64,000 bases of DNA from Enterobacter asburiae (lineage in GTDB: Bacteria > Pseudomonadota > Gammaproteobacteria > Enterobacterales > Enterobacteriaceae), in NCBI GenBank assembly GCA_011754535.1, contig JAAQVN010000001.1, positions 2,976,001-3,040,000 on the forward strand. The letters are read 5' to 3'. Below, piece by piece: positions 1 to 9,753 of the stretch. Position numbers and translations under genes: made by a program. Below the pieces are notes generated by a model. The model was not told the origin of the DNA. It worked only from the letters and a program-made list of their open reading frames with translations, and ran no database searches. Numbering within the stretch: the first letter of the stretch is position 1; the number at the start of each line of letters is the position of its first letter.

Positions 1-321
1 TTTACGCTGGGCGCGTCGACCGCGGGCATTGCCGGGGTATTCTTCGCGACCTACCAGGGGTTCGTGAACCCGACCTCATTCACGTTCTTCGAATCGGCGC
101 TGATTCTCGCCATCGTCGTGCTGGGGGGTATGGGCTCGACGCTGGGCGTAGTGCTGGCCGCCTTTGTGCTCACGGTCACGCCGGAGCTGCTGCGCAGTTT
201 TGCTGAGTACCGCGTCCTGCTGTTTGGCATGCTGATGGTGGTGATGATGATCTGGCGTCCGCGCGGTTTGATCCGCATTAACCGCAGCGGGTTTGCCGTG
301 CGTAAGGGCGTGGCGCCATGA
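1..321 (+). CDS. livM: LivM, branched-chain amino acid ABC permease (3' part only)
   Basis: This is the last 106 residues of an inner-membrane permease of a branched-chain amino acid (LIV) importer. The frame is open from base 1, so the true start lies upstream of the window. Visible are the loop GGMGSTLG, hydrophobic segments ([36 protein letters not shown]) and the basic tail RPRGLIRI, all typical of LivM C-termini. The stop overlaps the livG start by four bases, indicating translational coupling. This is probably a second liv system, because the E. coli livKHMGF operon lies elsewhere, near rpoH. The family is near certain; the exact substrate within the LIV group is inferred. Confidence 0.9.
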   Translation, partial: FTLGASTAGIAGVFFATYQGFVNPTSFTFFESALILAIVVLGGMGSTLGVVLAAFVLTVTPELLRSFAEYRVLLFGMLMVVMMIWRPRGLIRINRSGFAVRKGVAP

Positions 322-1193
322 ACGAAACGATATTGCGCGTTGAACATCTGATGATGCACTTCGGCGGGATTAAGGCGCTAAACGACGTCAACCTGGACGT
401 GCAGCGCGGCTCCATTACCGCCCTCATCGGGCCAAACGGGGCGGGAAAAACAACCGTGTTTAACTGCCTGACGGGCTTCTATAAGGCCTCCGGCGGCAGC
501 ATTTTATTTAATACCCGCACAAAAACGACCAACGTTATTCAGGTCCTCGGACAAAAATTCCAGCCGGGCGACTGGATTAACCCCGCGCAGCTCGGGCAGC
601 GCCTGTTCTACAAAATGTTTGGCGGAACGCACCTGGTGAATCGCGCCGGGCTGGCGCGCACCTTCCAGAACATTCGTCTTTTCCGCGAGATGTCGGTCGT
701 GGAAAACCTGTTGGTCGCGCAGCATATGCGCGTTAACCGCAATCTGCTCGCCGGGATTTTAAACACGCCGGCATACCGGCAGGCGGAGAGCGACGCCCTG
801 GACAGAGCCTTCTACTGGCTGGAAGTGGTGGACCTGGTGGAGTTCGCCAATCGCCTGGCGGGAGAGATGTCGTACGGCCAGCAGCGGCGTCTGGAGATCG
901 CGCGGGCAATGTGTACCGGGCCCGAGATGATCTGCCTGGATGAACCCGCCGCCGGGCTTAACCCGGTCGAAACGCATAAGCTCAGCAGCATTATTCGCTT
1001 TCTGCGGGATCGGCATGACATCACGGTATTACTGATTGAGCATGATATGGGGATGGTGATGGAGATTTCGGACGACATTATCGTGCTCGACCACGGCGAT
1101 GTGATTGCCAGAGGAAAACCCGAGCAGATCCAGCATGATGAAAAGGTCATTGCCGCCTACCTGGGCATGGATGAAAGCGAGGTGATCCTATGA
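318..1193 (+). CDS. livG: LivG, branched-chain amino acid ABC transporter ATPase
   Basis: Cytoplasmic ATPase that powers branched-chain amino acid import. Walker A is GPNGAGKT (residues 38-45), the signature is SYGQQRR, Walker B is [12 protein letters not shown], and the switch histidine is in [10 protein letters not shown]. At 291 residues it is about 35 longer than E. coli LivG. The extra segment lies between Walker A and the Q-loop (roughly residues 66-106, including [10 protein letters not shown] and [11 protein letters not shown]). I recall such an insert from liv paralogues in related bacteria, so it is probably a subfamily trait, not a defect. It overlaps livM by 4 bp and livF by 4 bp, so livM-livG-livF form one operon. 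Confidence 0.95.
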   Translation: MNETILRVEHLMMHFGGIKALNDVNLDVQRGSITALIGPNGAGKTTVFNCLTGFYKASGGSILFNTRTKTTNVIQVLGQKFQPGDWINPAQLGQRLFYKMFGGTHLVNRAGLARTFQNIRLFREMSVVENLLVAQHMRVNRNLLAGILNTPAYRQAESDALDRAFYWLEVVDLVEFANRLAGEMSYGQQRRLEIARAMCTGPEMICLDEPAAGLNPVETHKLSSIIRFLRDRHDITVLLIEHDMGMVMEISDDIIVLDHGDVIARGKPEQIQHDEKVIAAYLGMDESEVIL

Positions 1194-1906
1194 GCGAACC
1201 GCTGCTGGCATTTCGCGAGGTGGACGTGTTCTACGGCGTGATTCAGGCGTTGAAACAAGTTTCACTGGAGGTCCATAAAGGTGAAACCGTGGCGCTGATT
1301 GGCGCAAACGGCGCGGGGAAATCGACATTGCTGATGTCCATCTTTGGCCAGCCCCGTATCCGCAACGGGCAGATCCTTTTCAGTGGTGAGGATATCAGCC
1401 ATAAATCCACCCACTACGTCGCCTCCGGCGGCATTGCGCAGGCGCCTGAAGGCCGGCGCGTCTTCCCGGATATGACCGTTGAAGAGAACCTGCTGATGGG
1501 GACCATCCCCATCGGTAACCGGTATGCGGCTGAAGATATGCAAACCATGTTCGAGCTGTTCCCTCGCCTCAAGGAGCGGCGCAAGCAGCGTGCGATGACC
1601 ATGTCCGGCGGGGAACAGCAGATGCTGGCTATCGCCCGGGCGCTGATGAGCCGTCCGAAGCTGCTGCTGCTGGATGAACCGAGCCTGGGCTTAGCGCCGA
1701 TCGTGGTGAAGCAGATCTTCCAGACGCTGCGCGAGCTGGCCCGCAACGGCATGACCATCTTTCTGGTGGAGCAGAATGCGCACCATGCGCTGAAGCTTTC
1801 CGACCGCGGATATGTGATGGTTAACGGGCAGATCCGGTTGAGCGGTAGCGGCGAGGAGCTGCTGGGCAATCAGGAGGTGAGGAAGGCGTATTTGGGTGGG
1901 GTGTGA
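1190..1906 (+). CDS. livF: LivF, branched-chain amino acid ABC transporter ATPase
   Basis: Second ATPase of the LIV importer; it pairs with LivG on the LivH/LivM permeases. At 238 residues it is the usual family length. Walker A is GANGAGKS, the signature is SGGEQQML, Walker B is LLLLDEPSLGLAP, and the switch histidine lies in FLVEQNAHHAL. The ATG overlaps the livG stop (ATGA). It is the last gene of the operon: a terminator hairpin and the convergent tRNA operon follow directly. Confidence 0.96.
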   Translation: MSEPLLAFREVDVFYGVIQALKQVSLEVHKGETVALIGANGAGKSTLLMSIFGQPRIRNGQILFSGEDISHKSTHYVASGGIAQAPEGRRVFPDMTVEENLLMGTIPIGNRYAAEDMQTMFELFPRLKERRKQRAMTMSGGEQQMLAIARALMSRPKLLLLDEPSLGLAPIVVKQIFQTLRELARNGMTIFLVEQNAHHALKLSDRGYVMVNGQIRLSGSGEELLGNQEVRKAYLGGV

Positions 1907-1924
1907 CTGGCAAATTCCAGGCAC

Positions 1925-1948
1925 AAAAAAACCACCTTTCGGTGGTTT
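1925..1948 (-). terminator. Rho-independent terminator of the glyW-cysT-leuZ tRNA operon
   Basis: Stem AACCACC/GGTGGTT with a four-base loop at 1930-1947. Read on the minus strand, the stem is followed by a run of seven T residues, so it is the terminator of the tRNA operon. It may also stop livF transcripts from the other side, although the plus-strand T run is weak. Confidence 0.85.
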
Positions 1949-1988
1949 CACGACACTGCTTATTGCTTTGATTATTCTTTGTTTCCCA

Positions 1989-2075
1989 TGGTACCCGGAG
2001 TGGGACTTGAACCCACACAGCGCGAACGCCGAGGGATTTTAAATCCCTTGTGTCTACCGATTCCACCATCCGGGC
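1989..2075 (-). tRNA. leuZ: tRNA-Leu (anticodon TAA)
   Basis: An 87-nt type II tRNA on the minus strand with a long variable arm. It begins GCCCGGATGGTGG and ends with an encoded CCA. The anticodon loop, in the context GATTTAAAATC, gives TAA, reading UUA/UUG leucine codons. It is last in the glyW-cysT-leuZ order known from E. coli, next to pgsA. Confidence 0.97.
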
Positions 2076-2087
2076 TCGGGAAGAAAG

Positions 2088-2161
2088 TGGAGGCGCGTTC
2101 CGGAGTCGAACCGGACTAGACGGATTTGCAATCCGCTACATAACCGCTTTGCTAACGCGCC
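2088..2161 (-). tRNA. cysT: tRNA-Cys (anticodon GCA)
   Basis: A 74-nt tRNA on the minus strand, beginning GGCGCGTTAGC and ending GCGCCTCCA. The acceptor stem GGCGCGT/ACGCGCC pairs. The anticodon loop GGATTGCAAATCC gives GCA. It is the middle gene of the tRNA operon, only 12 bp from leuZ, and encodes its own CCA end. Confidence 0.97.
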
Positions 2162-2207
2162 GTAAAACTTTTCAAACTGACACCCGCTGCTGCGCATGTC
2201 TTTAATC

Positions 2208-2283
<76 letters not shown>

Positions 2284-2357
2284 ATGTCATCAAGCTTACT
2301 GCTAACCGCTTGATTTCACTATCGTCCGGCTTGCTGTGCCGCCGTTCGATGCGTTGC

Positions 2358-2385
2358 ATTCTACTGATATGACGTTATGAGTCAA
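2358..2385 (-). promoter_or_regulatory. Sigma-70 promoter of the tRNA operon
   Basis: On the minus strand a -35 TTGACT (2380-2385) and a -10 TAGAAT (2358-2363) are separated by 16 bp, about 75 bp ahead of the mature tRNA-Gly. The strength of both boxes and the position between pgsA and glyW suit a stable-RNA promoter. Confidence 0.7.
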
Positions 2386-2435
2386 CGTTATTTTTTGCTT
2401 CCCCGGATCGTTTGCTGAAAATTACGGCGAAACGA

Positions 2436-2984
2436 TCACTGTTCAAGCAAATCCCCGCGCGCAGCGTTCAAATATTGCAGCATTGACCACAGCGTCAGCA
2501 CCGCCGCTACCCACAGAAGACCGATCCCCGCCCACTCTACCCAGGCGTTCGGGCGCCAGAGCATCCAGACCAGCGAGGCCATCTGCGCGGTTGTTTTCAC
2601 TTTACCAATCCAGGACACCGCCACGCTGCTGCGTTTCCCCAGCTCAGCCATCCACTCGCGCAGCGCAGAGATGATGATCTCACGGCCGATCATGGTTGCG
2701 GCGGGCAGCGTCACCCACCAGGTATGATAGTGTTCAGCCACCAGCACCATCGCGATAGCGACCATGACTTTATCGGCTACCGGATCGAGAAACGCGCCGA
2801 AACGGGTGCTTTGGTTCCAGCGGCGCGCCAGATAGCCATCAAACCAGTCAGTTACCGCTGCGATAAGGAAGATCAATGCGCAGGCAAACGGTGCCCAGAC
2901 AACCGGCAGATAAAATGCCAGCACAAAGAACGGAATGAGTACAACACGAAAGAGAGTGAGCAACGTAGGGATATTATATTGCAT
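2436..2984 (-). CDS. pgsA: Phosphatidylglycerophosphate synthase
   Basis: Inner-membrane enzyme that joins CDP-diacylglycerol to glycerol-3-phosphate, the committed step to phosphatidylglycerol and cardiolipin. The 182-residue product has the CDP-alcohol phosphotransferase signature, with [10 protein letters not shown] followed by [10 protein letters not shown]; the aspartates bind the metal. There are four to five membrane segments. Length and sequence match E. coli PgsA throughout. It lies downstream of uvrC, as in E. coli, with a 56-bp gap. Confidence 0.98.
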   Translation of the reverse strand: MQYNIPTLLTLFRVVLIPFFVLAFYLPVVWAPFACALIFLIAAVTDWFDGYLARRWNQSTRFGAFLDPVADKVMVAIAMVLVAEHYHTWWVTLPAATMIGREIIISALREWMAELGKRSSVAVSWIGKVKTTAQMASLVWMLWRPNAWVEWAGIGLLWVAAVLTLWSMLQYLNAARGDLLEQ

Positions 2985-3040
2985 AGTGACGGTAACTATT
3001 TGTTGTCAGTAAAATTTAGCTCTATGTTGCTACAGAGCCC

Positions 3041-4873
3041 TCAATGTTTCAACGAGTAGTAGATCTTTTCTGCCAGCCCTTGCGAAATACCCGGCACTTT
3101 TGCAATTTCCTCCATGCTGGCGTTGAGTAATCCTTGCAATCCGCCCATATATTTCAGCAGCATCTGGCGGCGTTTTGGCCCCACGCCCTCAATGGTCTCA
3201 AGCGTGCTCGTGTTTTTGACCTTCGCCCGTTTTTTGCGGTGCCCGCTGATGGCATGGTCGTGCGACTCATCGCGAATATGCTGGATAACGTGCAGCGCCG
3301 GGGAGTCCGGTGGCAGGCTGAAGCCCTCGCCTTCCGGTTCGAAGAACAACGTCTCCAGACCGGCCTTACGATCGGCCCCTTTTGCCACGCCTAACAAAAG
3401 CGGATGGTTTTTGTCCCACTCAACGTCAAGCGACTCAAATACCGCTTTCGCCTGACCAAGCTGCCCTTTCCCGCCGTCGATAAGAATGACGTCAGGGATC
3501 TTGCTTTCTTCAATGGCCTTACCGTAGCGACGGCGGAGCACCTGATTCATGGCCGCATAGTCGTCACCCGGCGTGATGCCGGTGATGTTATATCGGCGAT
3601 ACTCGGCGCGCAGCGGGCCGTTGGCGTCAAACACCACACAGGACGCCACCGTCTGCTCACCCATCGTATGGCTGATATCGAAACATTCCATTCGCTTCAC
3701 TTCCGGCAACTTCAGGAGCGTCGCCAGCGCGGTTAAACGCTGGCTGATCGTAGATTGCTGGGACAGTTTCGTGCTGAGCGCCGTCGCCGCGTTGGTTCGC
3801 GCCAGCTTCAGATAGCGCGCACGATCGCCGCGCGGTTTGGTTTGAACATTGACCCGACGGCCTGCCAGTTCGGAAAGCGAATCGGCCAGCAGGGTTTTAT
3901 CGTCAAGATTAAAATCAAGCAAGATCTCGGAGGGCAACGTGCGCATCTGGCTGCCCTGCAGATAGAACTGGCCGACAAACGTTTCCACCACTTCTCCCAG
4001 CTCAGTGCCGCCAGGCACTTTCGGGAAATAGCTGCGGCTGCCGAGCACTTTTCCCTGGCGAATGAACAGCACATGCACGCAGGCCATGCCGGCATCGAAG
4101 GCCACGCCGATAACGTCGAGATCGTCACCGGTATTCGAGACAAACTGTTTCTCAGTGACTCTGCGCACCGCCTGGATTTGGTCGCGGATCCGCGCAGCTT
4201 CTTCAAACTCAAGCGCGGCGCTGGCTTTTTCCATTCGCGCGATCAGCTGGGTTAAGACCTGATCGTCTTTGCCAGCCAAGAACAGGCGTACATATTCCAC
4301 CTGCTGCGCATACTCGTCTTCACTGACCAGCCCGGCAACGCAGGGGCCAAGGCAGCGCCCAATCTGGTACTGCAGACACGGGCGCGAGCGGTTGCGGTAG
4401 ACGCTGTTTTCACACTGGCGGATCGGGAAGATTTTTTGCAGCAGCGCCAGCGTCTCCCGCACGGCATAGCCATTCGGGAAGGGGCCGAAATATTCACCCT
4501 TCGCATGTTTTGCGCCGCGGTGCATCGCGAGGCGCGGATGGGTATCGCCACTCAGAAAGATAAACGGATAAGACTTGTCGTCCCGCAGCAGCACGTTATA
4601 GCGCGGCTGGTAGAGCTTAATATAGTTGTGCTCAAGCAGCAGCGCTTCCGTCTCGGTATGCGTCACGGTGACATCAATATTTTGAATAAGTGAGACCAGC
4701 GCTTCGGTCTTACGGGAGGCAAGGTTGCTGCGGAAATAGCTGGAAAGACGTTTTTTAAGATCTTTGGCCTTCCCCACATAGATAACCGTACCGCCAGCGT
4801 CATACATCCGATAGACGCCTGGCTGGCTGGTAACGGTTTTCAGAAATGCTTTTGAATCGAATACATCACTCAC
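3041..4873 (-). CDS. uvrC: UvrABC excinuclease subunit C
   Basis: Makes both incisions around a bulky lesion in nucleotide excision repair. The 610-residue protein has an N-terminal GIY-YIG nuclease domain ([20 protein letters not shown], residues about 17-40), a UVR motif for UvrB binding ([13 protein letters not shown]), an RNase H-like 5' nuclease domain and a C-terminal helix-hairpin-helix pair ([18 protein letters not shown]). The start is GTG and overlaps the uvrY stop (GTGA), so it is translated as part of the uvrY-uvrC operon. Confidence 0.98.
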   Translation of the reverse strand: MSDVFDSKAFLKTVTSQPGVYRMYDAGGTVIYVGKAKDLKKRLSSYFRSNLASRKTEALVSLIQNIDVTVTHTETEALLLEHNYIKLYQPRYNVLLRDDKSYPFIFLSGDTHPRLAMHRGAKHAKGEYFGPFPNGYAVRETLALLQKIFPIRQCENSVYRNRSRPCLQYQIGRCLGPCVAGLVSEDEYAQQVEYVRLFLAGKDDQVLTQLIARMEKASAALEFEEAARIRDQIQAVRRVTEKQFVSNTGDDLDVIGVAFDAGMACVHVLFIRQGKVLGSRSYFPKVPGGTELGEVVETFVGQFYLQGSQMRTLPSEILLDFNLDDKTLLADSLSELAGRRVNVQTKPRGDRARYLKLARTNAATALSTKLSQQSTISQRLTALATLLKLPEVKRMECFDISHTMGEQTVASCVVFDANGPLRAEYRRYNITGITPGDDYAAMNQVLRRRYGKAIEESKIPDVILIDGGKGQLGQAKAVFESLDVEWDKNHPLLLGVAKGADRKAGLETLFFEPEGEGFSLPPDSPALHVIQHIRDESHDHAISGHRKKRAKVKNTSTLETIEGVGPKRRQMLLKYMGGLQGLLNASMEEIAKVPGISQGLAEKIYYSLKH

Positions 4874-5526
4874 TGACTTAACAACGTCTCCGCGTTACAT
4901 AAACCGTGCCGGATGGCCAGATGAGTCAGTTCAACATCACCATGGATGTTCAGTTTACTGAACATTCGATAACGATAGCTGTTGACCGTTTTCGGGCTGA
5001 GATTCAGCTGTTCTGAGATCTCATTCACTTTCTGACCCTTAGTGATCATCAGCATAATCTGCAATTCACGCTCAGACAAACTGGCAAAAGGTGATTCCGT
5101 TTTCTCGGGTTCGATCTGGCTCAGCGCCATCTGTTGCGCAATGTCAGAGGCAATGTAACGCTGCCCGGCAAAAACAGAACGGATAGCATTAACGACTTCC
5201 TGCGGAGCGGCGCCTTTGCTCAGGTAACCGGCTGCCCCCGCCTGCATCACCTTCGCGGGCAGTGGGTTTTCAGTATGCACGGTCAGCATGATGACTTTCG
5301 TGTCAACAAAGGTACGCGCGATTTTGCGTGTTGCCTCAAGACCACCGATACCGGGCATATTCATATCCATCAGCACCACATCGGCCGAGTTTGTGCGGCA
5401 CCATTTTACGGCATCTTCCCCACAGCACGCCTCACCGGCAACTTTAATACCTTTAATATCTTCAAGAATGCGTCGTATCCCTGCGCGCACCAGTTCGTGG
5501 TCATCAACAAGAAGGACGTTGATCAA
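4870..5526 (-). CDS. uvrY: UvrY response regulator (BarA/UvrY system)
   Basis: Response regulator of the BarA-UvrY system, which activates csrB/csrC small RNA genes and so controls carbon flux and motility. It has 218 residues: a receiver domain with phospho-acceptor Asp54 ([10 protein letters not shown]), and a C-terminal LuxR-type helix-turn-helix ([16 protein letters not shown], then [17 protein letters not shown]). Near identical to E. coli UvrY. It is the first gene of the uvrY-uvrC operon. Confidence 0.98.
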   Translation of the reverse strand: MINVLLVDDHELVRAGIRRILEDIKGIKVAGEACCGEDAVKWCRTNSADVVLMDMNMPGIGGLEATRKIARTFVDTKVIMLTVHTENPLPAKVMQAGAAGYLSKGAAPQEVVNAIRSVFAGQRYIASDIAQQMALSQIEPEKTESPFASLSERELQIMLMITKGQKVNEISEQLNLSPKTVNSYRYRMFSKLNIHGDVELTHLAIRHGLCNAETLLSQ

Positions 5527-5989
5527 AGGAAATGTCTCCAGAATAGGGATAACGCTACTGAGTGATAATTTGGCTTATATTAACGGTTTTCATCACAAGA
5601 TTAAAACGTTAAAAAATCGGCCATTCGATTTTGCTCTCGTTTTTGGAAATTAGCCTGTACAGTCCATGGAAAGAGAGCCCTGCCATCAGAGCTTTTCCGC
5701 TTTTTTTAAGCATCTGTATTCAAAAAGTTACAAAAAGCTTGCTTGTTTTTCTCGCGGAAAAACCGTCCTCAAATTTTTGTAACAATAATTAACGGCAAGT
5801 AAACCAGGCGCAAACAATTAATAGCCGTACCAGAGCATCAGTTTACCGTCTGGCTGCGTTTACGCAAATAAACACCGACGTAAAAGTACGAAAAACAACC
5901 GCTGCATTTTTTGCTGCAGCTTGTGGTATACTCCGCCGCCTTGACTTTCGTCGTCGCGCTTTAGCGCCGTTTAATAATGAGGAAAATAA
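5527..5989. other. Intergenic region between uvrY and yecF, with a probable yecF promoter
   Basis: Divergent control region of 463 bp. The uvrY-proximal part is A+T-rich with no clear motif. Near yecF an extended -10 element, TGG followed by TATACT (5927-5932), lies 63 bp ahead of the yecF ATG, without a good -35 box. The 45-bp leader after it can fold (CGTCGTCGCG with CGCTTTAGCG). No tRNA or reading frame was recognised here. Confidence 0.5.
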
Positions 5990-6214
5990 ATGAGCACACC
6001 TGAATTTGCCACTGCGGAGAATAACCAGGAACTGGCACAGGAAGTAAACTGCCTGAAAGCGCTGCTAACACTGATGCTGCAGGCGATGGGCCAGGCTGAC
6101 GCTGGTCGTGTGATCATTAAAATGGAAAAACAAATCGCGCAGATGGAAGACCAGGCGGAATCGGCCGTATTTGCTAACACCGTTAAGCAAATCAAACAAG
6201 CGTACCGCCAGTAA
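5990..6214 (+). CDS. yecF: YecF, DUF2594 family small protein
   Basis: A 74-residue cytoplasmic protein matching E. coli YecF (DUF2594) over its full length, including [11 protein letters not shown] and the end KQIKQAYRQ. The function is not established. The sequence is rich in Gln, Glu and Lys and looks helical, without membrane segment or signal peptide. A good GAGGA Shine-Dalgarno lies 9 bp before the ATG. It sits between uvrY and sdiA as in E. coli and converges on sdiA. Confidence 0.92.
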   Translation: MSTPEFATAENNQELAQEVNCLKALLTLMLQAMGQADAGRVIIKMEKQIAQMEDQAESAVFANTVKQIKQAYRQ

Positions 6215-6247
6215 CAAAAAACGGCTGGATGCAGTGCATTCAGCCGT
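6215..6247 (-). terminator. Terminator between yecF and sdiA
   Basis: Inverted repeat ACGGCTG (6221-6227) / CAGCCGT (6241-6247) whose inner bases can extend the pairing (TGCA). On the minus strand it is followed by six Ts, so it best fits termination of sdiA. It sits directly after the yecF stop and may serve both genes. Confidence 0.7.
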
Positions 6248-6280
6248 CCACTCGTCTGTCACGCAGAACGTACTCTCTAA

Positions 6281-7003
6281 TCAGATCAATCCCGTAGCCG
6301 CCGCGTAACAGGCAATCTGCGTCTTGTTTGGCGCATTAAATTTTTTCTGCATATTCTTCTGATGGAAGTTAACCGTATTCTCTGAAATAGAGAGAATGAT
6401 CGCTATTTCCGCAGACGTCTTCCCTTCCGCAGTCCATTTCAGAATTTCTCGTTCGCGTTTGCTGAATTTCATCTCAGGCGGCATAACCATCTCATCTTCA
6501 AAACGCAACAGCGCGGTTAATGCCATTTGCACCAGCATCTGAAGCCGCAGCTCTATTTCCTCGCCGGCAAATGGCCCTTCCTGCACGCTAGTACGAGAAA
6601 CAGAGAGGAAGCCGAGCGCATGATTAGGCAGCATCAGACACTGCGTTATTCCCGAACGTAAGCCGAAGTCCTGCGCACTGCTCCATAATTCCTGAGCATC
6701 CGCGAATAATGCGTCCGTCCAGGGTAAATGCCCCTGAATGAAATTCTCCGGCTTAAGCACCGGATCGATGGTGAAATAGTTCGCTGATTGATATTGCGCC
6801 AGCCACTGCTGCGGATAAGTGGCATACACAGAAATTTTAGGTCGCGTAAACGGCACGGGATGGCGCACACAGAGTGCGTAATAATCGAATTCCAGCGCCT
6901 GAGTTTGTCGCTGAAGTTCCTGATATACCTCGGCGGCACAGGTCAATTCCTGAAACCGGAGGGAGCAATCCCGTCGCCAGGTGAAAAAGTCTGAATCCTT
7001 CAT
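6281..7003 (-). CDS. sdiA: SdiA, LuxR-type acyl-homoserine lactone receptor
   Basis: Orphan quorum-sensing regulator. The 240-residue protein has an N-terminal autoinducer-binding domain (YYALCVRHPVPFTRP, then WLAQYQSANYFTIDPVLK) and a C-terminal LuxR helix-turn-helix (FSKREREILKWTAEGKTS, ISENTVNFHQKNMQKKF). The W..Y...YF.IDP pattern of the lactone pocket is present. No luxI synthase is in the window, which agrees with SdiA as a receptor of signals from other bacteria. The place between yecF and the cystine genes matches E. coli. Confidence 0.97.
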   Translation of the reverse strand: MKDSDFFTWRRDCSLRFQELTCAAEVYQELQRQTQALEFDYYALCVRHPVPFTRPKISVYATYPQQWLAQYQSANYFTIDPVLKPENFIQGHLPWTDALFADAQELWSSAQDFGLRSGITQCLMLPNHALGFLSVSRTSVQEGPFAGEEIELRLQMLVQMALTALLRFEDEMVMPPEMKFSKREREILKWTAEGKTSAEIAIILSISENTVNFHQKNMQKKFNAPNKTQIACYAAATGLI

Positions 7004-7022
7004 ACTTACTAAAAGAAGCCTC

Positions 7023-7041
7023 TGAAAAGATAATCATTATT
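7023..7041. promoter_or_regulatory. Fur-box-like sequence upstream of sdiA
   Basis: The 19 bases match the Fur consensus at about 14 positions by eye; twelve successive bases (GATAATCATTAT) are identical. It lies 20-38 bp upstream of the sdiA ATG. Fur control of sdiA is inference only; A+T-rich promoters can match by chance. Confidence 0.3.
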
Positions 7042-7176
7042 ATGGTGAATATAAACTAACACATAAAACTTATTTCTAACTACAAAATATCGGCAATAGT
7101 GCAACTGCGCTATAGATAAGGGCTATTCTGGCCGGGCGGAATAAAAGAACATCGTTTAAGGAGTAGAGCGAGAATA

Positions 7177-7207
7177 ATTTGCTCCAGAGAAAGTTTCTGG
7201 AGCAAAT
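7177..7207 (-). terminator. Hairpin after tcyN, probable terminator
   Basis: Perfect 12-bp inverted repeat, ATTTGCTCCAGA (7177-7188) and TCTGGAGCAAAT (7196-7207), with a 7-base loop, 14 bp past the tcyN stop. The T run after the stem on the minus strand is weak (TTATTC), so termination may be partial, or the hairpin may protect the 3' end. Confidence 0.6.
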
Positions 7208-7220
7208 CAGTGCAGAAATG

Positions 7221-7973
7221 CTACTGCATGAGGAATTTTTCCAGGAACTGACGGGTTCGCGGCTGCTGAGGATTAGCAAATAAGCTTTTCGCCGGTCCCT
7301 GCTCCACAATTCGCCCTTGGTCCATAAAGATGGCCCTGTCCGCCACATCGCGCGCAAAGCTCATCTCATGCGTCACGATGACCATGGTGCGTTTTTCCTG
7401 CGCCAGCTGGCGGATGGTGTTCAGCACCTCACCCACCAGCTCGGGATCGAGCGCGGAGGTCGGTTCATCAAAGAGGATCACATCAGGCCGCATCGCCAGC
7501 GCCCGCGCTATCGCCACGCGCTGCTGTTGCCCCCCCGACAGGCGGCGCGGATAGCTGGTTTCTTTACCTGCCAGCCCGACTTTGGCGAGCAATTCGCGCG
7601 CGCGAGCCGTCGCTTCTTCTTTTGGCTCACCTTTTACTATGACCGGTCCTTCAATAATATTCTCCAGCACCGTGCGGTGCGGGAAAAGGTTGAAGCTCTG
7701 GAACACAAAGCCAACATGCTGACGCAGGCGGCGAATCAACCCTTTCTGCTGGCTGATGGATTTACCGGTATCAATCGTTATCTCCCCAACCCGAATGGTG
7801 CCCCCTTCCGGCTGTTCAAGCAGGTTGATACTGCGCAGCAGCGTAGTTTTACCCGATCCGCTCGGGCCAATAATCGCCACTACTTCGCCCTGCTCAACTT
7901 CCAGGTCGATCCCGTGGAGCACCGTTTGCCCGTGGAATTTTTTCACCAGGTTTTTAACGTCGATAGCACTCAT
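7221..7973 (-). CDS. tcyN: TcyN, L-cystine ABC transporter ATPase
   Basis: ATP-binding subunit (E. coli YecC) of the cystine importer TcyJLN. It has 250 residues, with Walker A GPSGSGKT (about residues 33-40), signature LSGGQQQRVAIARAL, Walker B VILFDEPTSALDP and switch VTHEMSF, a polar amino acid transporter ATPase of normal length. Its ATG overlaps the tcyL stop by 4 bp, so the two are co-translated. It is the last gene of dcyD-tcyL-tcyN. Confidence 0.96.
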   Translation of the reverse strand: MSAIDVKNLVKKFHGQTVLHGIDLEVEQGEVVAIIGPSGSGKTTLLRSINLLEQPEGGTIRVGEITIDTGKSISQQKGLIRRLRQHVGFVFQSFNLFPHRTVLENIIEGPVIVKGEPKEEATARARELLAKVGLAGKETSYPRRLSGGQQQRVAIARALAMRPDVILFDEPTSALDPELVGEVLNTIRQLAQEKRTMVIVTHEMSFARDVADRAIFMDQGRIVEQGPAKSLFANPQQPRTRQFLEKFLMQ

Positions 7974-8638
7974 TTTGGATCACGCTCCTGGCGGTTAAGC
8001 TGGTTTTCAAAATAGTTTTGCAGCGCGGACAACACCGTCGCCATCACCCAGTAGATCAGCGAGGCGGCCAGATACATGGTGAAAACTTCAAGGGTGCGTG
8101 AGGTAATGAGCTGCGCCTGACGGAACAGCTCCGGCACCTGAATGGTTGCTGCGAGTGAGGTGTCTTTCACCAGGCTGATGAAGCTGTTGCTCAGCGGCGG
8201 AAGCGCTACCCGTGCAGCCTGCGGCAGAATCGCGCGACGCAGCGTCTGCCACGGCGTCATCCCAATACTGGCCGCCGCTTCCCACTGGCCTTTATCAATT
8301 GACGAGATCGCCGCGCGGAGGGTTTCGGAGGTATAGGCCGCCGTATTGAGCGACAGCCCAATCATTGCCGCCGGGATCGGATCCAGCTCGATCCCGAACT
8401 GCGGTAAACCGTAGTAGATCATAAAGAGCTGGGCGATGAGCGGCGTACCGCGAAACACGGAGATATAAAAGCGCGCCAGCCAGCGTACCGGCAGGATGGG
8501 CGACATGCGCATTAAGGCCAGAATAAAACCCAGCACCAGCCCGAAGAACATCCCGCCGATACTGAGCTGTAACGTAAATACCGCACCTTTCAGCAGGAAC
8601 GGCAGCGAATCAATAACCAGTTGAATACTTTCTTGCAT
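7970..8638 (-). CDS. tcyL: TcyL, L-cystine ABC transporter permease
   Basis: Inner-membrane permease (E. coli YecS) for cystine import. It has 222 residues and five predicted membrane segments. The EAA loop is EAAASIGMTPWQTLRRAILPQA, which contacts the ATPase. It follows dcyD by 21 bp and overlaps tcyN, giving one transcription unit that handles cystine uptake and D-cysteine breakdown. Confidence 0.96.
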   Translation of the reverse strand: MQESIQLVIDSLPFLLKGAVFTLQLSIGGMFFGLVLGFILALMRMSPILPVRWLARFYISVFRGTPLIAQLFMIYYGLPQFGIELDPIPAAMIGLSLNTAAYTSETLRAAISSIDKGQWEAAASIGMTPWQTLRRAILPQAARVALPPLSNSFISLVKDTSLAATIQVPELFRQAQLITSRTLEVFTMYLAASLIYWVMATVLSALQNYFENQLNRQERDPK

Positions 8639-8659
8639 TATTATTTTTCGACCTGATTT

Positions 8660-9661
<1,002 letters not shown>

Positions 9662-9710
9662 TCAGACAAAATGTGATATTTTTCATTATGCACGCAGACG
9701 CGTAAGAAAT

Positions 9711-9742
9711 AAAAAAGGCGCTTTTGAAAGCGCCTTTTTTTC
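9711..9742 (-). terminator. Terminator after tcyJ
   Basis: Strong hairpin AAAAGGCGCTTT/AAAGCGCCTTTT with flanking A and T runs on both sides. It stands just past the tcyJ stop on the minus strand and separates tcyJ from dcyD, so dcyD-tcyL-tcyN probably need their own promoter or readthrough. Confidence 0.88.
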
Positions 9743-9753
9743 ACGTCACCGAC

